Positions 1 through 6,541 of a stretch of DNA of 13,012 nt are shown here, piece by piece. The first letter of the stretch is position 1, and each line of letters starts with the position of its first letter. The translations under genes and the position numbers were made by a program. The stretch spans positions 1 through 13,012 of the forward strand of contig JBBRLG010000166.1 in assembly GCA_038231495.1 (NCBI GenBank), in the 5' to 3' direction. The notes under the pieces are model-generated. The model saw only the letters and a program-made list of their open reading frames with translations, made no database searches and was not told the origin of the DNA. This stretch comes from JBBRLG01 sp038231495. Its GTDB lineage: Bacteria; Planctomycetota; Planctomycetia; Gemmatales; Gemmataceae.

Positions 1-380
1 TGCCGCGCGTCATCCTGTTTGTGACCTACGAACGGCTGCCCAAGCAGACGGTCAAGTTCAACCGCCGGAATATCTTCGCGCGCGACAACAACCAGTGCCA
101 GTACTGCGGCAAGAAGTTTCCGACGAGCGAGTTGAGCCTCGACCATGTGGTGCCGCGGAGCCAGAATGGCATCAGCAGCTGGGAGAACATCGTCTGCGCG
201 TGCGTGGGCTGTAACGTCAAGAAGGGCGGCCGGACGCCGAAAGAGGCGCACATGCACCTCATCCGCAAGCCGGAAAAGCCCAAGCGCAGCCCGATGCTCA
301 ACCTGAAATTGACCAACCGCAAGTACCAGTCGTGGCGCACCTTTTTGGACAACGCCTACTGGTCGGTTGAATTGCAGTAA
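1..380 (+). CDS. HNH endonuclease, 5'-truncated by window edge
   Basis: This is the C-terminal part of a small HNH-family nuclease of the type found in many planctomycete and cyanobacterial genomes. Numbering from the GTG codon at 21, it shows a first zinc-type knuckle CQYC (residues 26-29), the DH pair of the HNH core (D41, H42), an Asn in WENIVC (N56), and a second Cys pair with following Asn in CVGCN (C61, C64, N65). The order C-x2-C, DH, N, C-x2-C is that of the HNH/McrA zinc-stabilised betabetaalpha-metal fold, which cuts DNA. The reading frame stays open to the window edge (upstream residues PRVILF), and the family usually has a longer N-terminus, so the GTG at 21 is unlikely to be the true start. 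It ends with TAA, 8 bp before a palindromic hairpin. Substrate and biological role are unknown; no partner methylase or phage gene is visible. Confidence 0.85.
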   Translation, partial: PRVILFVTYERLPKQTVKFNRRNIFARDNNQCQYCGKKFPTSELSLDHVVPRSQNGISSWENIVCACVGCNVKKGGRTPKEAHMHLIRKPEKPKRSPMLNLKLTNRKYQSWRTFLDNAYWSVELQ

Positions 381-387
381 CCTCATC

Positions 388-431
388 TGCCGCTTGCGGC
401 TTTGCATGGATTTGCAAAGCCGCACGCGGCA
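388..431. repeat. Palindromic repeat hairpin between convergent genes (copy 1)
   Basis: The arms are TGCCGCTTGCGGCTTTGCA (388-406) and TGCAAAGCCGCACGCGGCA (413-431), a 19-bp stem with one mismatch and a 6-nt loop. It starts 8 bp after the HNH stop and ends 8 bp before the stop of the convergent TIM-barrel gene, so it fills the gap between them. That position suggests a bidirectional transcription end or mRNA 3'-end stabiliser. No clear T-run follows on either strand, so it is not a classic intrinsic terminator. It belongs to the same sequence family as 5793-5835, 11659-11698 and the repeats inside tex. Confidence 0.9.
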
Positions 432-439
432 ATACCCTT

Positions 440-1267
440 CTACCCCTTCCTCTCCAGAAATTGGAGCGCCTGCCGTGCCGTCTCGACGGCGTTGTGACTG
501 TGCCGGCTCAGTTCCACATAACAACCACCCTCGTAACCGACCGCACGCAGGCCGCCAAACACTTCATCGAAATCAATCTCGCCTTCGCCAAACAGCAGGT
601 GGTCGTGGACACCGCGGCGCATGTCTTCGATGTGGACATTCCACAGCCAGTCCTTCCAACGCTGCAGATGCGGCGCGACCGGCGTTTCACCCAGGCAGTG
701 CAAATGGCCGATGTCCAACGTCAGCCCGAAGGCGGGGTCATCGACCGCGCGGTGCAGTTCCTCGAAGCGCGGCATCGTATCGACGAACATGCCAGGCTCC
801 GGCTCGAAGGCGAGGCGCACGTCGCGCGGAGCCGCGTAGACGCACAACTCCTGGCAGCCGTTCACCAACCGGGCCAGTAAGTCCGCGGTCGGTGCTGGTT
901 TGGGCGCGGTGCCGGACCAGAAGCTCACGGCGTCGGCGTCCAGTGCCTCGGCGACATCCACCGCACGTTTCAAGAAGTCGAGCCGCCGGGCGCGCCGCAC
1001 CGGGTCGGGATCGAGAAGTGTCGGCTGGTGCTTGCGGTAGGGGTCGAGCAGGAAGCGCGCGCCCGTCTCGATAACGCAGCGCAATTCCCTTTCGCGCAAC
1101 TGGTCGCGGACGCGCACGAGCTGGTCGGGAAACTCCGCACCGAAGGGGTTCAGGGCGTGGTAATCGAGCGTCAGCGCGACGCCGCGATAGCCGAGGTCGG
1201 CGAGGATGGTGAGCGCGTCTTCGAGGCGGTGGTGCGCGAAACCGTTGGTGTTGTAGCCGGGGAGCAT
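440..1267 (-). CDS. Sugar phosphate isomerase/epimerase-like TIM-barrel protein
   Basis: A 275-residue protein of the xylose isomerase-like TIM-barrel superfamily (AP endonuclease 2 type fold), whose members are divalent-metal-dependent isomerases, epimerases or hydrolases acting on sugars and related polyols. Visible motifs include EPEPG (155-159) at the end of a beta strand, LDIGH (184-188), HIED (212-215), HDH (221-223), GEGEID (227-232) and a C-terminal VEL with E252. Acidic and His residues of this kind at strand ends form the metal site in the family. No signal peptide, so cytoplasmic. The ATG at 1265-1267 gives the conserved opening GYNTNGFAHHRLEDA. The gene lies 22 bp downstream of the tex stop on the same strand, so it is probably co-transcribed with it; a GAGG-like SD precedes the start weakly. 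The exact substrate cannot be told from the sequence. Confidence 0.85.
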   Translation of the reverse strand: MLPGYNTNGFAHHRLEDALTILADLGYRGVALTLDYHALNPFGAEFPDQLVRVRDQLRERELRCVIETGARFLLDPYRKHQPTLLDPDPVRRARRLDFLKRAVDVAEALDADAVSFWSGTAPKPAPTADLLARLVNGCQELCVYAAPRDVRLAFEPEPGMFVDTMPRFEELHRAVDDPAFGLTLDIGHLHCLGETPVAPHLQRWKDWLWNVHIEDMRRGVHDHLLFGEGEIDFDEVFGGLRAVGYEGGCYVELSRHSHNAVETARQALQFLERKG

Positions 1268-1289
1268 GGCGCGGCCTCGTCGTCGCCGG

Positions 1290-4200
1290 TCACGCCGGCG
1301 GCGGTTGGCCTTGCGGGTCGCCTTCGGGCGCAGGGGCGGGCGGCGGCGTTTCGTTTTGCGCAGCGGGCGCGGGGGCCGGTTCGTCGCCGGGCTTCTTCGC
1401 GTCCCAGAACGCGGCCAGTTCGGCGAAGGTGCCCAGCGACTCCTTGCCGGCTAGCGCCGCCTGCGACAGGTTCGGCTTGGGCGGCTGGCGCTTCGGCTTG
1501 CGCGGCGGCGGGGGTGGTGCCAGCGGTTGGCGCGGCTGACCGCCACTGTCATTACCACCCTCGCCGGCACGGGCCTGGACCGGCTGGCCGCTGCGCTGCG
1601 GGGGGCGTCCGCCTTGCGGGCGACCGCCGGGAGCGCCGCCGCGCGGCGGCGGACGACGCGCACCCATCGGCGGACCGCCGCGACCCTGGCCCTGTCCTTG
1701 ACCTTGACCCTGCGGCTGCCCCTCCCCTTGCGGTGGGCGGCTGCGGGGCGGGCCTTCGCGGCGCGGGGCCGGGGCGGGCTTCTTTTCCGGCGGTTTGCGC
1801 TCGGTGCCGGGCGCGATCATTGTCAGCGACACGCGACGGCGTTCTTTGTCCACCGCCAGCACCCACACCGTCACCACGTCGCCGACCGCGGCCACGTCGT
1901 AGGGGCTTTTCACATAGCGGTTCGCCATCTGGCTGATGTGGACCAGGCCGCTGTCCTTCAGGCCGATGTCGATGAACGCCCCGAAATCGACGACGTTCAA
2001 CACCGTGCCCTTCAACTCCATGTTCGGCTCAAGGTCTTCGAGCTTGAGGATGCCCTTCTTGAAGATCGGCGGCGGCAAATCCTCGCGCGGGTCACGGCCG
2101 GGCCGGGCCAGCGCGGTCAGGATGTCGCGCACGGTCGGCAGGCCGACTTGCAGACGGTTGGCCACCTCTTCGGGCGAAGTCGCCTTCAACTTTTCTTGCA
2201 GTTCCGCGACCTTCTCGCGCTCCTCCAGCGCTTCGGGGCCGTAGCCCAGGTCGGTGAGCAGCTGGCGGGCGATGGGATAGCTTTCGGGATGAATCCAGGT
2301 GCGGTCGAGCGGGTTGACGCCGCCGATGATTTTGAGGAAGCCGGCCGACTGCACGAACCGCGCCTCGCCGATGCCGGGCACTTGCAGGAGTTGATCGCGC
2401 GTCTGGAACGGGCCGTTGTTCTTGCGGTATTCGACGAGGTCGCGCGCCACCAACTGGTTCAACCCAGACACGTGGCGCAACAGCGGCACGCTCGCCGTGT
2501 TCAGATCGACGCCGACGGTGTTGACGCAGGACTCGATAACGCCGTCGAGCGATTCGCGCAGGTGCTTGGGGCTAACGTCGTGCTGGTACAGGCCGACGCC
2601 AACGTGCTGCGGGTCGATCTTGACCAATTCGCTGAGCGGGTCTTGGAGACGACGACCGATGGAGATGGTGCCGCGCAGCGTGGCGTCGAAGTTCGGGAAC
2701 TCCTCGCGGCCGACGGGGCTGGCGGAATAGACACTGGCACCGGCCTCGTTGACGATGACGTAAGCCAGTTCCGGCAGCGCGTCGGGCAACGGCGGCGCGG
2801 GCGGCGCGGCGGGCGCTTCCGCCGCTTGCGGCGTTGCGGGTTCGGCCGCTTGCGGCTGAGCGCCTTCGGCCGCTTGCGGCTGAGCGCCTTCGGCCGCTTG
2901 CGGCTGAGCGCCTTCCACCGCCGCGGGGGTCGGCGCTTCCTCGGGCGGGAGCGCCGCGGTTTCCGCGTTCAAAACCGGCGCCACGGCCTCCGGGCTGGGT
3001 TCCGCAGCCGCGACCGGCGCGGGTTCCGGAGTCGGTGTCGGCATCGGCAGCCCGTGTCGCTTGGCCTCAAGTTCCGCGATCACTTCCGAAACGACTTCCT
3101 CGGTCTCGCGGCAGGCGGTGCCGTTGCCGATGGCGATGACGTGGACCTGGTAACGCCGGGCCAATTCTTCGAGCCGGGCTTTCGCCTCGACGCGCTTGGT
3201 GGCGCCGGTGTGCGGAAAGACGACGCCGTCTTCGAGCAGGTTGCCGGTCTCGTCGAGGACGGCGACCTTGCAGCCGGTGCGGAAGCCGGGATCGAGGGCC
3301 AGCACGACCTTGCCGCGGAGCGGGGCGGCCAGCAGTTTGCTGCGGAGGTTGCGGGCAAAGACGGTGACGGCGTGGCCTTCGGCGCGGGACGACAGTTCGC
3401 GGCGGATTTCGCGGTCGAGGCTCGGCACCAGCAGGCGGTTCAGCGCGTCCTCGGCCACCCTGCGAATAAAGTCGCCGTGCGCGTGTTGGCCCAAATAGTC
3501 ATTCCGGGGCGGGATGCCGTGGTGGTACTGCGCGCGCGGGGCGGGCGGCGGCTCCGGCGTTTCCGCCGCTTGCGGCTGAGCGCCTTCCACCGCGGGCGGC
3601 GGTGCAGCCTCCGCCGCTTGCGGCATTGCCTCTTCCGCCGGGGCTTGCAAAGCCGCAAGCGGCGACTCGGGCTCGGTCGGGACCGGCAGCGGCGTCCCCG
3701 GCGCCGGCAGCGGCAGCCGGTCCAGCGCGGCGCGCAGGCCCGTGTCGGCCTCCCACTCCAGTTTCACGGACAGCGCATTCTCTTTTTCGCCGCGGTTGAT
3801 CGCCAAAACGCGGTGCGGCGGGATGTGGCGGATCGGCTCGGTGAACTGGAAGTAATCCTTGAAATCCACCCCCTGTCCTTCCGCCAGCTTCTCGCTCTTG
3901 ACGCTACACAGCTTGGCGGTGTCCCACAGGACGACGCGGACGATCGCGCGCACGTCCGCGGCCTCGGCAATCGTTTCCGCCAGGATGTGCTGCACGCCGA
4001 GCAGCACGTCTTCCGGCGTATTCAGCTCTTTTTCCGGGTTCAGGAGCGTCGGCAAGAGTTCGGGCAGGTTGGCGGCGACCGGATCCTGATACCACACGGC
4101 CAGGGCCAGCGGTTCGAGGCCTTTTTCGCGGGCCGCGGTGGCGAGGGTGCGCTTCTTCGGCTTGTACGGCAGGTAGAGGTCTTCGAGGCGCTTGGGGTTG

Positions 4201-4511
4201 TCGGCGGCGATGATCGCGGCCCGCAAGTCGTCGCCCAGTTTGCCCTGGTTTTCAATGCTTTTCAGGATGGTCCGCTTGCGGTCGGCGAGTTGCCGGAGTT
4301 GGCCGACGCGCTCCTGGACCGTGCGCAGCACCTCTTCGTCGAGACCGCCGGTGCGTTCCTTGCGGTAGCGGGTGATGAAGGGAATGGTGTTGCCCTCGTC
4401 GAGCAGTTGCACCACACTTTCGACCTGGACTTTGCGGATTTGCAAATCTTGGGCGATCCGCGAAAGGTCCAGAGGCCCAAGGTCCCCTTGAGGCGTGGCA
4501 GATGTCGGCAT
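1290..4511 (-). CDS. tex: Tex-family S1 RNA-binding protein with repeat-bearing insertions
   Basis: Tex proteins are nucleic-acid-binding factors tied to transcription and RNA handling (Spt6-like architecture). With the ATG at 4509-4511 the product is 1073 residues, against about 770 for a usual Tex. Domains in order: Tex N-terminal helical region from about residue 20 (DEGNTIPFITRYRKERTGG; LEDLYLPYKPKKRT); a Pro/Ala-rich insertion about 265-327; YqgF RNase H-like domain from about 400 (VLALDPGFRTGCKVAVLD), interrupted at about 486-575 by a second Pro/Ala-rich insertion and resuming at YVIVNEAGASVYSAS; helix-hairpin-helix DNA-binding region about 678-734; S1 domain about 823-898 (GTVLNVVDFGAFIDIGL); and a tail of about 175 residues rich in P, Q, G and R with RGG and GQ repeats. 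The frame is open further upstream to a TTG at 4637, but family similarity starts shortly after MPTSATP, so the ATG is preferred; no good SD is seen. Both insertions carry the palindromic repeat in frame. Gene symbol rests on family recognition. Confidence 0.93.
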   Translation of the reverse strand: MPTSATPQGDLGPLDLSRIAQDLQIRKVQVESVVQLLDEGNTIPFITRYRKERTGGLDEEVLRTVQERVGQLRQLADRKRTILKSIENQGKLGDDLRAAIIAADNPKRLEDLYLPYKPKKRTLATAAREKGLEPLALAVWYQDPVAANLPELLPTLLNPEKELNTPEDVLLGVQHILAETIAEAADVRAIVRVVLWDTAKLCSVKSEKLAEGQGVDFKDYFQFTEPIRHIPPHRVLAINRGEKENALSVKLEWEADTGLRAALDRLPLPAPGTPLPVPTEPESPLAALQAPAEEAMPQAAEAAPPPAVEGAQPQAAETPEPPPAPRAQYHHGIPPRNDYLGQHAHGDFIRRVAEDALNRLLVPSLDREIRRELSSRAEGHAVTVFARNLRSKLLAAPLRGKVVLALDPGFRTGCKVAVLDETGNLLEDGVVFPHTGATKRVEAKARLEELARRYQVHVIAIGNGTACRETEEVVSEVIAELEAKRHGLPMPTPTPEPAPVAAAEPSPEAVAPVLNAETAALPPEEAPTPAAVEGAQPQAAEGAQPQAAEGAQPQAAEPATPQAAEAPAAPPAPPLPDALPELAYVIVNEAGASVYSASPVGREEFPNFDATLRGTISIGRRLQDPLSELVKIDPQHVGVGLYQHDVSPKHLRESLDGVIESCVNTVGVDLNTASVPLLRHVSGLNQLVARDLVEYRKNNGPFQTRDQLLQVPGIGEARFVQSAGFLKIIGGVNPLDRTWIHPESYPIARQLLTDLGYGPEALEEREKVAELQEKLKATSPEEVANRLQVGLPTVRDILTALARPGRDPREDLPPPIFKKGILKLEDLEPNMELKGTVLNVVDFGAFIDIGLKDSGLVHISQMANRYVKSPYDVAAVGDVVTVWVLAVDKERRRVSLTMIAPGTERKPPEKKPAPAPRREGPPRSRPPQGEGQPQGQGQGQGQGRGGPPMGARRPPPRGGAPGGRPQGGRPPQRSGQPVQARAGEGGNDSGGQPRQPLAPPPPPRKPKRQPPKPNLSQAALAGKESLGTFAELAAFWDAKKPGDEPAPAPAAQNETPPPAPAPEGDPQGQPPPA
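2821..2921. repeat. In-frame palindromic repeat array in tex YqgF insertion
   Basis: Four exact copies of GCCGCTTGCGGC start at 2821, 2845, 2869 and 2893, exactly 24 bp apart. On the coding (minus) strand each reads CCG CAA GCG GC, that is PQAA; three copies sit in the octapeptide unit EGAQPQAA and the last is TPQAA. The period is a multiple of three, so the frame is kept. The 29 nt at 2893-2921 are identical to 3565-3593 in the other tex insertion. The array lies in a Pro/Ala-rich stretch absent from ordinary Tex proteins, between the GNGTA and NEAGAS motifs of the YqgF domain. Confidence 0.95.
3565..3663. repeat. Palindromic repeat copies in the first tex insertion, both orientations
   Basis: Exact cores occur at 3565-3576 and 3613-3624 (GCCGCTTGCGGC) and, in the opposite orientation, at 3652-3663 (GCCGCAAGCGGC). 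On the tex coding strand the first two read PQAA, and the inverted copy reads PLAALQ. The 18 nt at 3646-3663 (TGCAAAGCCGCAAGCGGC) are identical to the right arm of the intergenic hairpin at 11681-11698. The copies sit in the Pro/Ala-rich insertion at about residues 265-327 of Tex. Confidence 0.93.
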
Positions 4512-4652
4512 GATTTTCAGTCGTTTCAACTCGCCCCTGCTCACAAGCGGGGCCGTTAGGAACCCCGGCCGACCCGGACCCCAAGGCAATGCGCGCGTAT
4601 TGCGTTGTCCGTCGTCCGCGGGTGGACCATCGTCCAATGGTCTGTTCGGGGT

Positions 4653-4681
4653 AATCTAGCGCTATTAGGGGTAGGTGTCAA
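4653..4681 (-). promoter_or_regulatory. Sigma70-type promoter for tex operon
   Basis: On the minus strand there is a perfect -35 TTGACA (4676-4681), a 17-bp spacer, and a -10 TAGATT (4653-4658), four of six matches to TATAAT. Spacing and direction suit transcription of tex and the TIM-barrel gene. The predicted start near 4646 would give an untranslated leader of about 135 nt before the tex ATG. The -35 end of this promoter lies about 30 bp from the heptamer repeats. Confidence 0.6.
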
Positions 4682-4714
4682 GGCTTGAAACGGCGGTCGG
4701 GTGTCGAAGAAGAT

Positions 4715-4745
4715 CGGGTGTCGGGTGTCGGGTGTCGGGTGTCGG
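4715..4745. repeat. CGGGTGT heptamer tandem repeat, potential G-quadruplex
   Basis: Four exact CGGGTGT units (4715-4742) are followed by CGG; a further single unit lies at about 4698-4704. The + strand has GGG tracts at 4-nt intervals, which fits the G3-N4 pattern able to form an intramolecular G-quadruplex. It lies between the two divergent promoters. Confidence 0.9.
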
Positions 4746-4750
4746 AATTG

Positions 4751-4785
4751 GCTGACAGCTAATAGCTGACAGCTAACAGCTATTT
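4751..4785. repeat. GCTRAYA heptamer tandem repeat
   Basis: Successive heptamers are GCTGACA, GCTAATA, GCTGACA, GCTAACA and a degenerate GCTATTT. The unit length is the same as in the adjacent CGGGTGT array, although the sequence is unrelated. Heptameric short tandem repeats of this kind (STRR) are known from cyanobacteria; a link to this case is only an analogy. Confidence 0.85.
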
Positions 4786-4899
4786 TGATTCCCTCTTCTT
4801 CCGACCCCCGATCTTCTAATCGGCGCGCTTGTACCGATCCCACGGGGGTGGTGCGAGAAGTTTTCGGAGAAATTCGGGGCGTTCGACCCTGGTCGGGGT

Positions 4900-4905
4900 T
4901 ATAAT
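4900..4905 (+). promoter_or_regulatory. -10 element upstream of the BON gene
   Basis: A perfect TATAAT lies 57 bp before the BON-protein ATG in an otherwise GC-rich stretch. No convincing -35 hexamer is seen at 16-18 bp upstream, so the promoter may need an activator or another sigma factor. Confidence 0.45.
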
Positions 4906-4962
4906 TCCTGGCTGGTGAAGCAGCCGACTTCCTCCAAACTGCGGACCAAGGAAAGCCATACC

Positions 4963-5784
4963 ATGTTTTCCCGCATCAAATACCTGCTGCCGTTCGCCCT
5001 TGCCGGGGCCGTCGCTCTCACTTCGACCGGGTCGCTCTTCGCTCAAATTCGGGCCACCACCGGCGGCGGGCCCACCGGCGGCAGCCCGTCATCGACTTCG
5101 ACGGGCAGTTCAACCGGGAGCAGCAGTAGCTCTCTCGGCAGTTTCGGCTTGCCCCAGAGCAACTTCTCCCTCGGCGGCACTAACACCGGCAGCAGCAGCA
5201 GCTCGCTGTCTGGCAATTCGCCCGGTTCGTCGTCCCGCGGTGGCAGCACTACCAGTTACGGTTCGACCAGCCTGAGGGGACCGTACCTCGCTGAACCCCT
5301 CGCCGCCGGCCTTCCTAGCAACAACACCACCGGAACGACCACGACCAAAGCCTTCGGGTCGGCGCTGTACACGATTACGACCTCGACCGGGAATAATGCC
5401 GGCGGCAACCGCGCCGGCTCGAACTTCGGCAACACCGGCACCGGCAACATTAACCGTTCGACCACCGCCGGCACCGCAAGTACCTTCAACCCCAACGGTG
5501 CATTCCGCGTCAACGCCCCGGCTTACACCACGCGGATAGCGTTTCCCACGACGGCACCGGCGATGCCGGCTGTGCGGGCCGAACTGGTGCGGATAATCGG
5601 GGAAGCGAGCGATTTGCCCTCGCGGAGCGCCGTTAGCGTGGTCATGGACGGCAACACCGTCGTGCTGCAAGGCAAGGTTGCCACGGGCGAAGAACGACGC
5701 GTGTTTGAATCGCTGGTGCGCCTGGCACCGGGCGTTAATGTGGTTCGCAATGAACTGGTAGCGCTGCGTCCGGGGGATGAATGA
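4963..5784 (+). CDS. Secreted BON-domain protein with Ser/Gly/Thr-rich region
   Basis: A 273-residue exported protein. A Sec signal peptide is clear (MFSRIK, hydrophobic LLPFALAGAVALT, probable cut after LFA at residue 27). Residues about 30-190 are low complexity, rich in Ser, Gly, Thr and Asn, with runs such as STGSSTGSSSSS and NTGSSSSS. Residues about 203-271 resemble a BON domain (VRAELVRIIGE... VSVVMDGNTVVLQGKV... EERRVFESLVRLAPGVNVVRNELV), a fold held to bind membranes, phospholipids or partner proteins in periplasmic and envelope proteins. The frame opens at 4915, but ATG 4963 starts the signal peptide and has an AAGGAAAG SD about 8-14 nt upstream. A likely role is at the envelope, with the low-complexity part as a flexible stalk; no partner is evident. 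The gene ends 8 bp before a palindromic hairpin. Confidence 0.85.
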   Translation: MFSRIKYLLPFALAGAVALTSTGSLFAQIRATTGGGPTGGSPSSTSTGSSTGSSSSSLGSFGLPQSNFSLGGTNTGSSSSSLSGNSPGSSSRGGSTTSYGSTSLRGPYLAEPLAAGLPSNNTTGTTTTKAFGSALYTITTSTGNNAGGNRAGSNFGNTGTGNINRSTTAGTASTFNPNGAFRVNAPAYTTRIAFPTTAPAMPAVRAELVRIIGEASDLPSRSAVSVVMDGNTVVLQGKVATGEERRVFESLVRLAPGVNVVRNELVALRPGDE

Positions 5785-5792
5785 AATGGATT

Positions 5793-5835
5793 TGCCGCTT
5801 GCGGCTTTGCGGTCTGCGCTCAGCCGCCAGCGGCA
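5793..5835. repeat. Palindromic repeat hairpin between convergent genes (copy 2)
   Basis: The arms are TGCCGCTTGCGGCT (5793-5806) and AGCCGCCAGCGGCA (5822-5835), a 14-bp stem with one mismatch and a 15-nt loop. It lies 8 bp after the BON gene stop and 13 bp before the stop of the convergent KGG gene. The stretch 5816-5834 matches the tex coding repeat GCGCTCAGCCGCAAGCGGC in 18 of 19 positions, extending beyond the palindromic core. A shared 3'-end function is inferred from placement only. Confidence 0.88.
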
Positions 5836-5848
5836 CAACTGGTCCCCC

Positions 5849-6301
5849 TTAGCTCATCTGCGGGGACTTTTCCTGCTCGTAACTGCCGTACCCGTGCCCG
5901 CCGTGGTTTTCCGCCGGCGTGGCGTTCTCGTTACCCATCCGGCCCTCGGCCAACATCTCTACACTGTCCAGGTCGGCTTCATCTCTCGGCTCGTCCAGCG
6001 ACAGGTGAACCGTCGGCATGACCGGCTCGCGTAGCTCTTCGCGCGCACCGTTCGGGTTGACGGGCGGGTTGCCCGCTTCGTCCCGGCTATGCGACGCGAG
6101 GCCGCCCTTGCGACCGATCCGGGCCATGTGTTCGCGGTCGCGGCTGACACATTGCCCGCCCTTGCGTCCGGCCTTTGCCGCCTCCTCCGGCGTAAACTCG
6201 TGGGCGGTACCCCGTTGGTGGGCGGCCCGACCGCCCTTGCGGGCGATTTCCCGCTGTTTCTGCTGGTCCATCGCGGCGAATCCGCGTTCTTTCTCGGCCA
6301 T
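5849..6301 (-). CDS. KGG-motif stress-type protein
   Basis: A 150-residue hydrophilic protein with three KGG motifs in basic context: ARKGGRA (22-24), GRKGGQ (47-49) and GRKGGL (64-66). These are the stress-induced repeats of the GsiB/YciG type (KGG family), small, hydrophilic proteins linked to general stress, acid or desiccation responses. The N-terminal half is basic; the C-terminal half (about 87-150) is acidic and Gly/His/Asn-rich, with no recognised domain. The frame opens as far as 6598, but the ATG at 6299-6301 is preceded by a strong SD and directly starts the family region, so the longer form is rejected. No signal peptide; cytoplasmic, possibly nucleic-acid associated given the basic repeats (inference). 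Confidence 0.85.
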   Translation of the reverse strand: MAEKERGFAAMDQQKQREIARKGGRAAHQRGTAHEFTPEEAAKAGRKGGQCVSRDREHMARIGRKGGLASHSRDEAGNPPVNPNGAREELREPVMPTVHLSLDEPRDEADLDSVEMLAEGRMGNENATPAENHGGHGYGSYEQEKSPQMS

Positions 6302-6308
6302 GGCGTGG

Positions 6309-6317
6309 TTCCTCCTC
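6309..6317 (-). promoter_or_regulatory. Strong ribosome binding site for the KGG gene
   Basis: The minus strand reads GAGGAGGAA, with AGGAGG ending 9 nt before the ATG at 6301. It is the best Shine-Dalgarno in the window and fixes the start about 300 bp inside the longest open frame. Confidence 0.8.
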
Positions 6318-6541
6318 GGGACGACGGGGACAGCGGCGAGCAGCGCTGGGTGCTCTGGTATCTTCAAACCGTTCCCCGCAGCGTCGTCCCTTGAAAAAGA
6401 TGACCTGGTACACGGCGCTAGATGGGAAGAGGGTGCAACTGGTGTGCCAGCAGAACCCGCTCGGTTCGGAATGACGGAAGAACCGGGACGTTCGGTCCAT
6501 TCGTTAGCTTCGATAGCCTGGGTCGTCCTTCCAGATCGAGG

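Larger units (their letters stand above)
4708..4817. repeat. Inverted repeat bounding the heptamer arrays
   Basis: 4708-4724 and the reverse complement of 4801-4817 agree in 16 of 17 positions, including a perfect 11-bp arm AGAAGATCGGG / CCCGATCTTCT. The arms enclose both heptamer arrays. This gives the stretch the look of a discrete repeat unit rather than random simple sequence. Confidence 0.75.
4512..4962. other. Divergent intergenic region between tex and the BON gene
   Basis: About 450 bp lie between the tex ATG (-) and the BON-protein ATG (+). They hold a sigma70-like promoter for tex, heptamer tandem repeats bounded by an inverted repeat, and a TATAAT element for the BON gene, each listed separately. 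Open frames crossing it read as repeat peptides such as LLAVS, which is what the heptamers give in translation, so no extra gene is called. Confidence 0.8.

Noticed and set aside
367..1936. Plus-strand frames opposite the TIM-barrel gene and the end of tex
   Set aside because: Arg/Ala/Pro-rich shadow translations; the minus strand carries metal-site motifs of the TIM-barrel family.
2821..2921. Evenly spaced 24-bp repeats that might suggest a small CRISPR array
   Set aside because: There are no unique spacers; the whole unit repeats, keeps the tex reading frame and encodes an octapeptide.
1527..4559. 1010-codon open frame antisense to tex
   Set aside because: The opposite strand encodes a clearly recognisable Tex protein. 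The antisense translation is Arg/Ala/Gly-rich without family features, as expected from long stop-free frames in GC-rich DNA.
4512..4637. N-terminal extension of tex to TTG at 4637
   Set aside because: The added 42 residues have no Tex similarity; the ATG at 4511 lies just before the conserved N-terminus.
4556..4843. Minus-strand open frame across the heptamer repeats
   Set aside because: Its translation is mostly repeat peptide (LLAVS, TPDTRHP) and it lacks an SD or any family resemblance.
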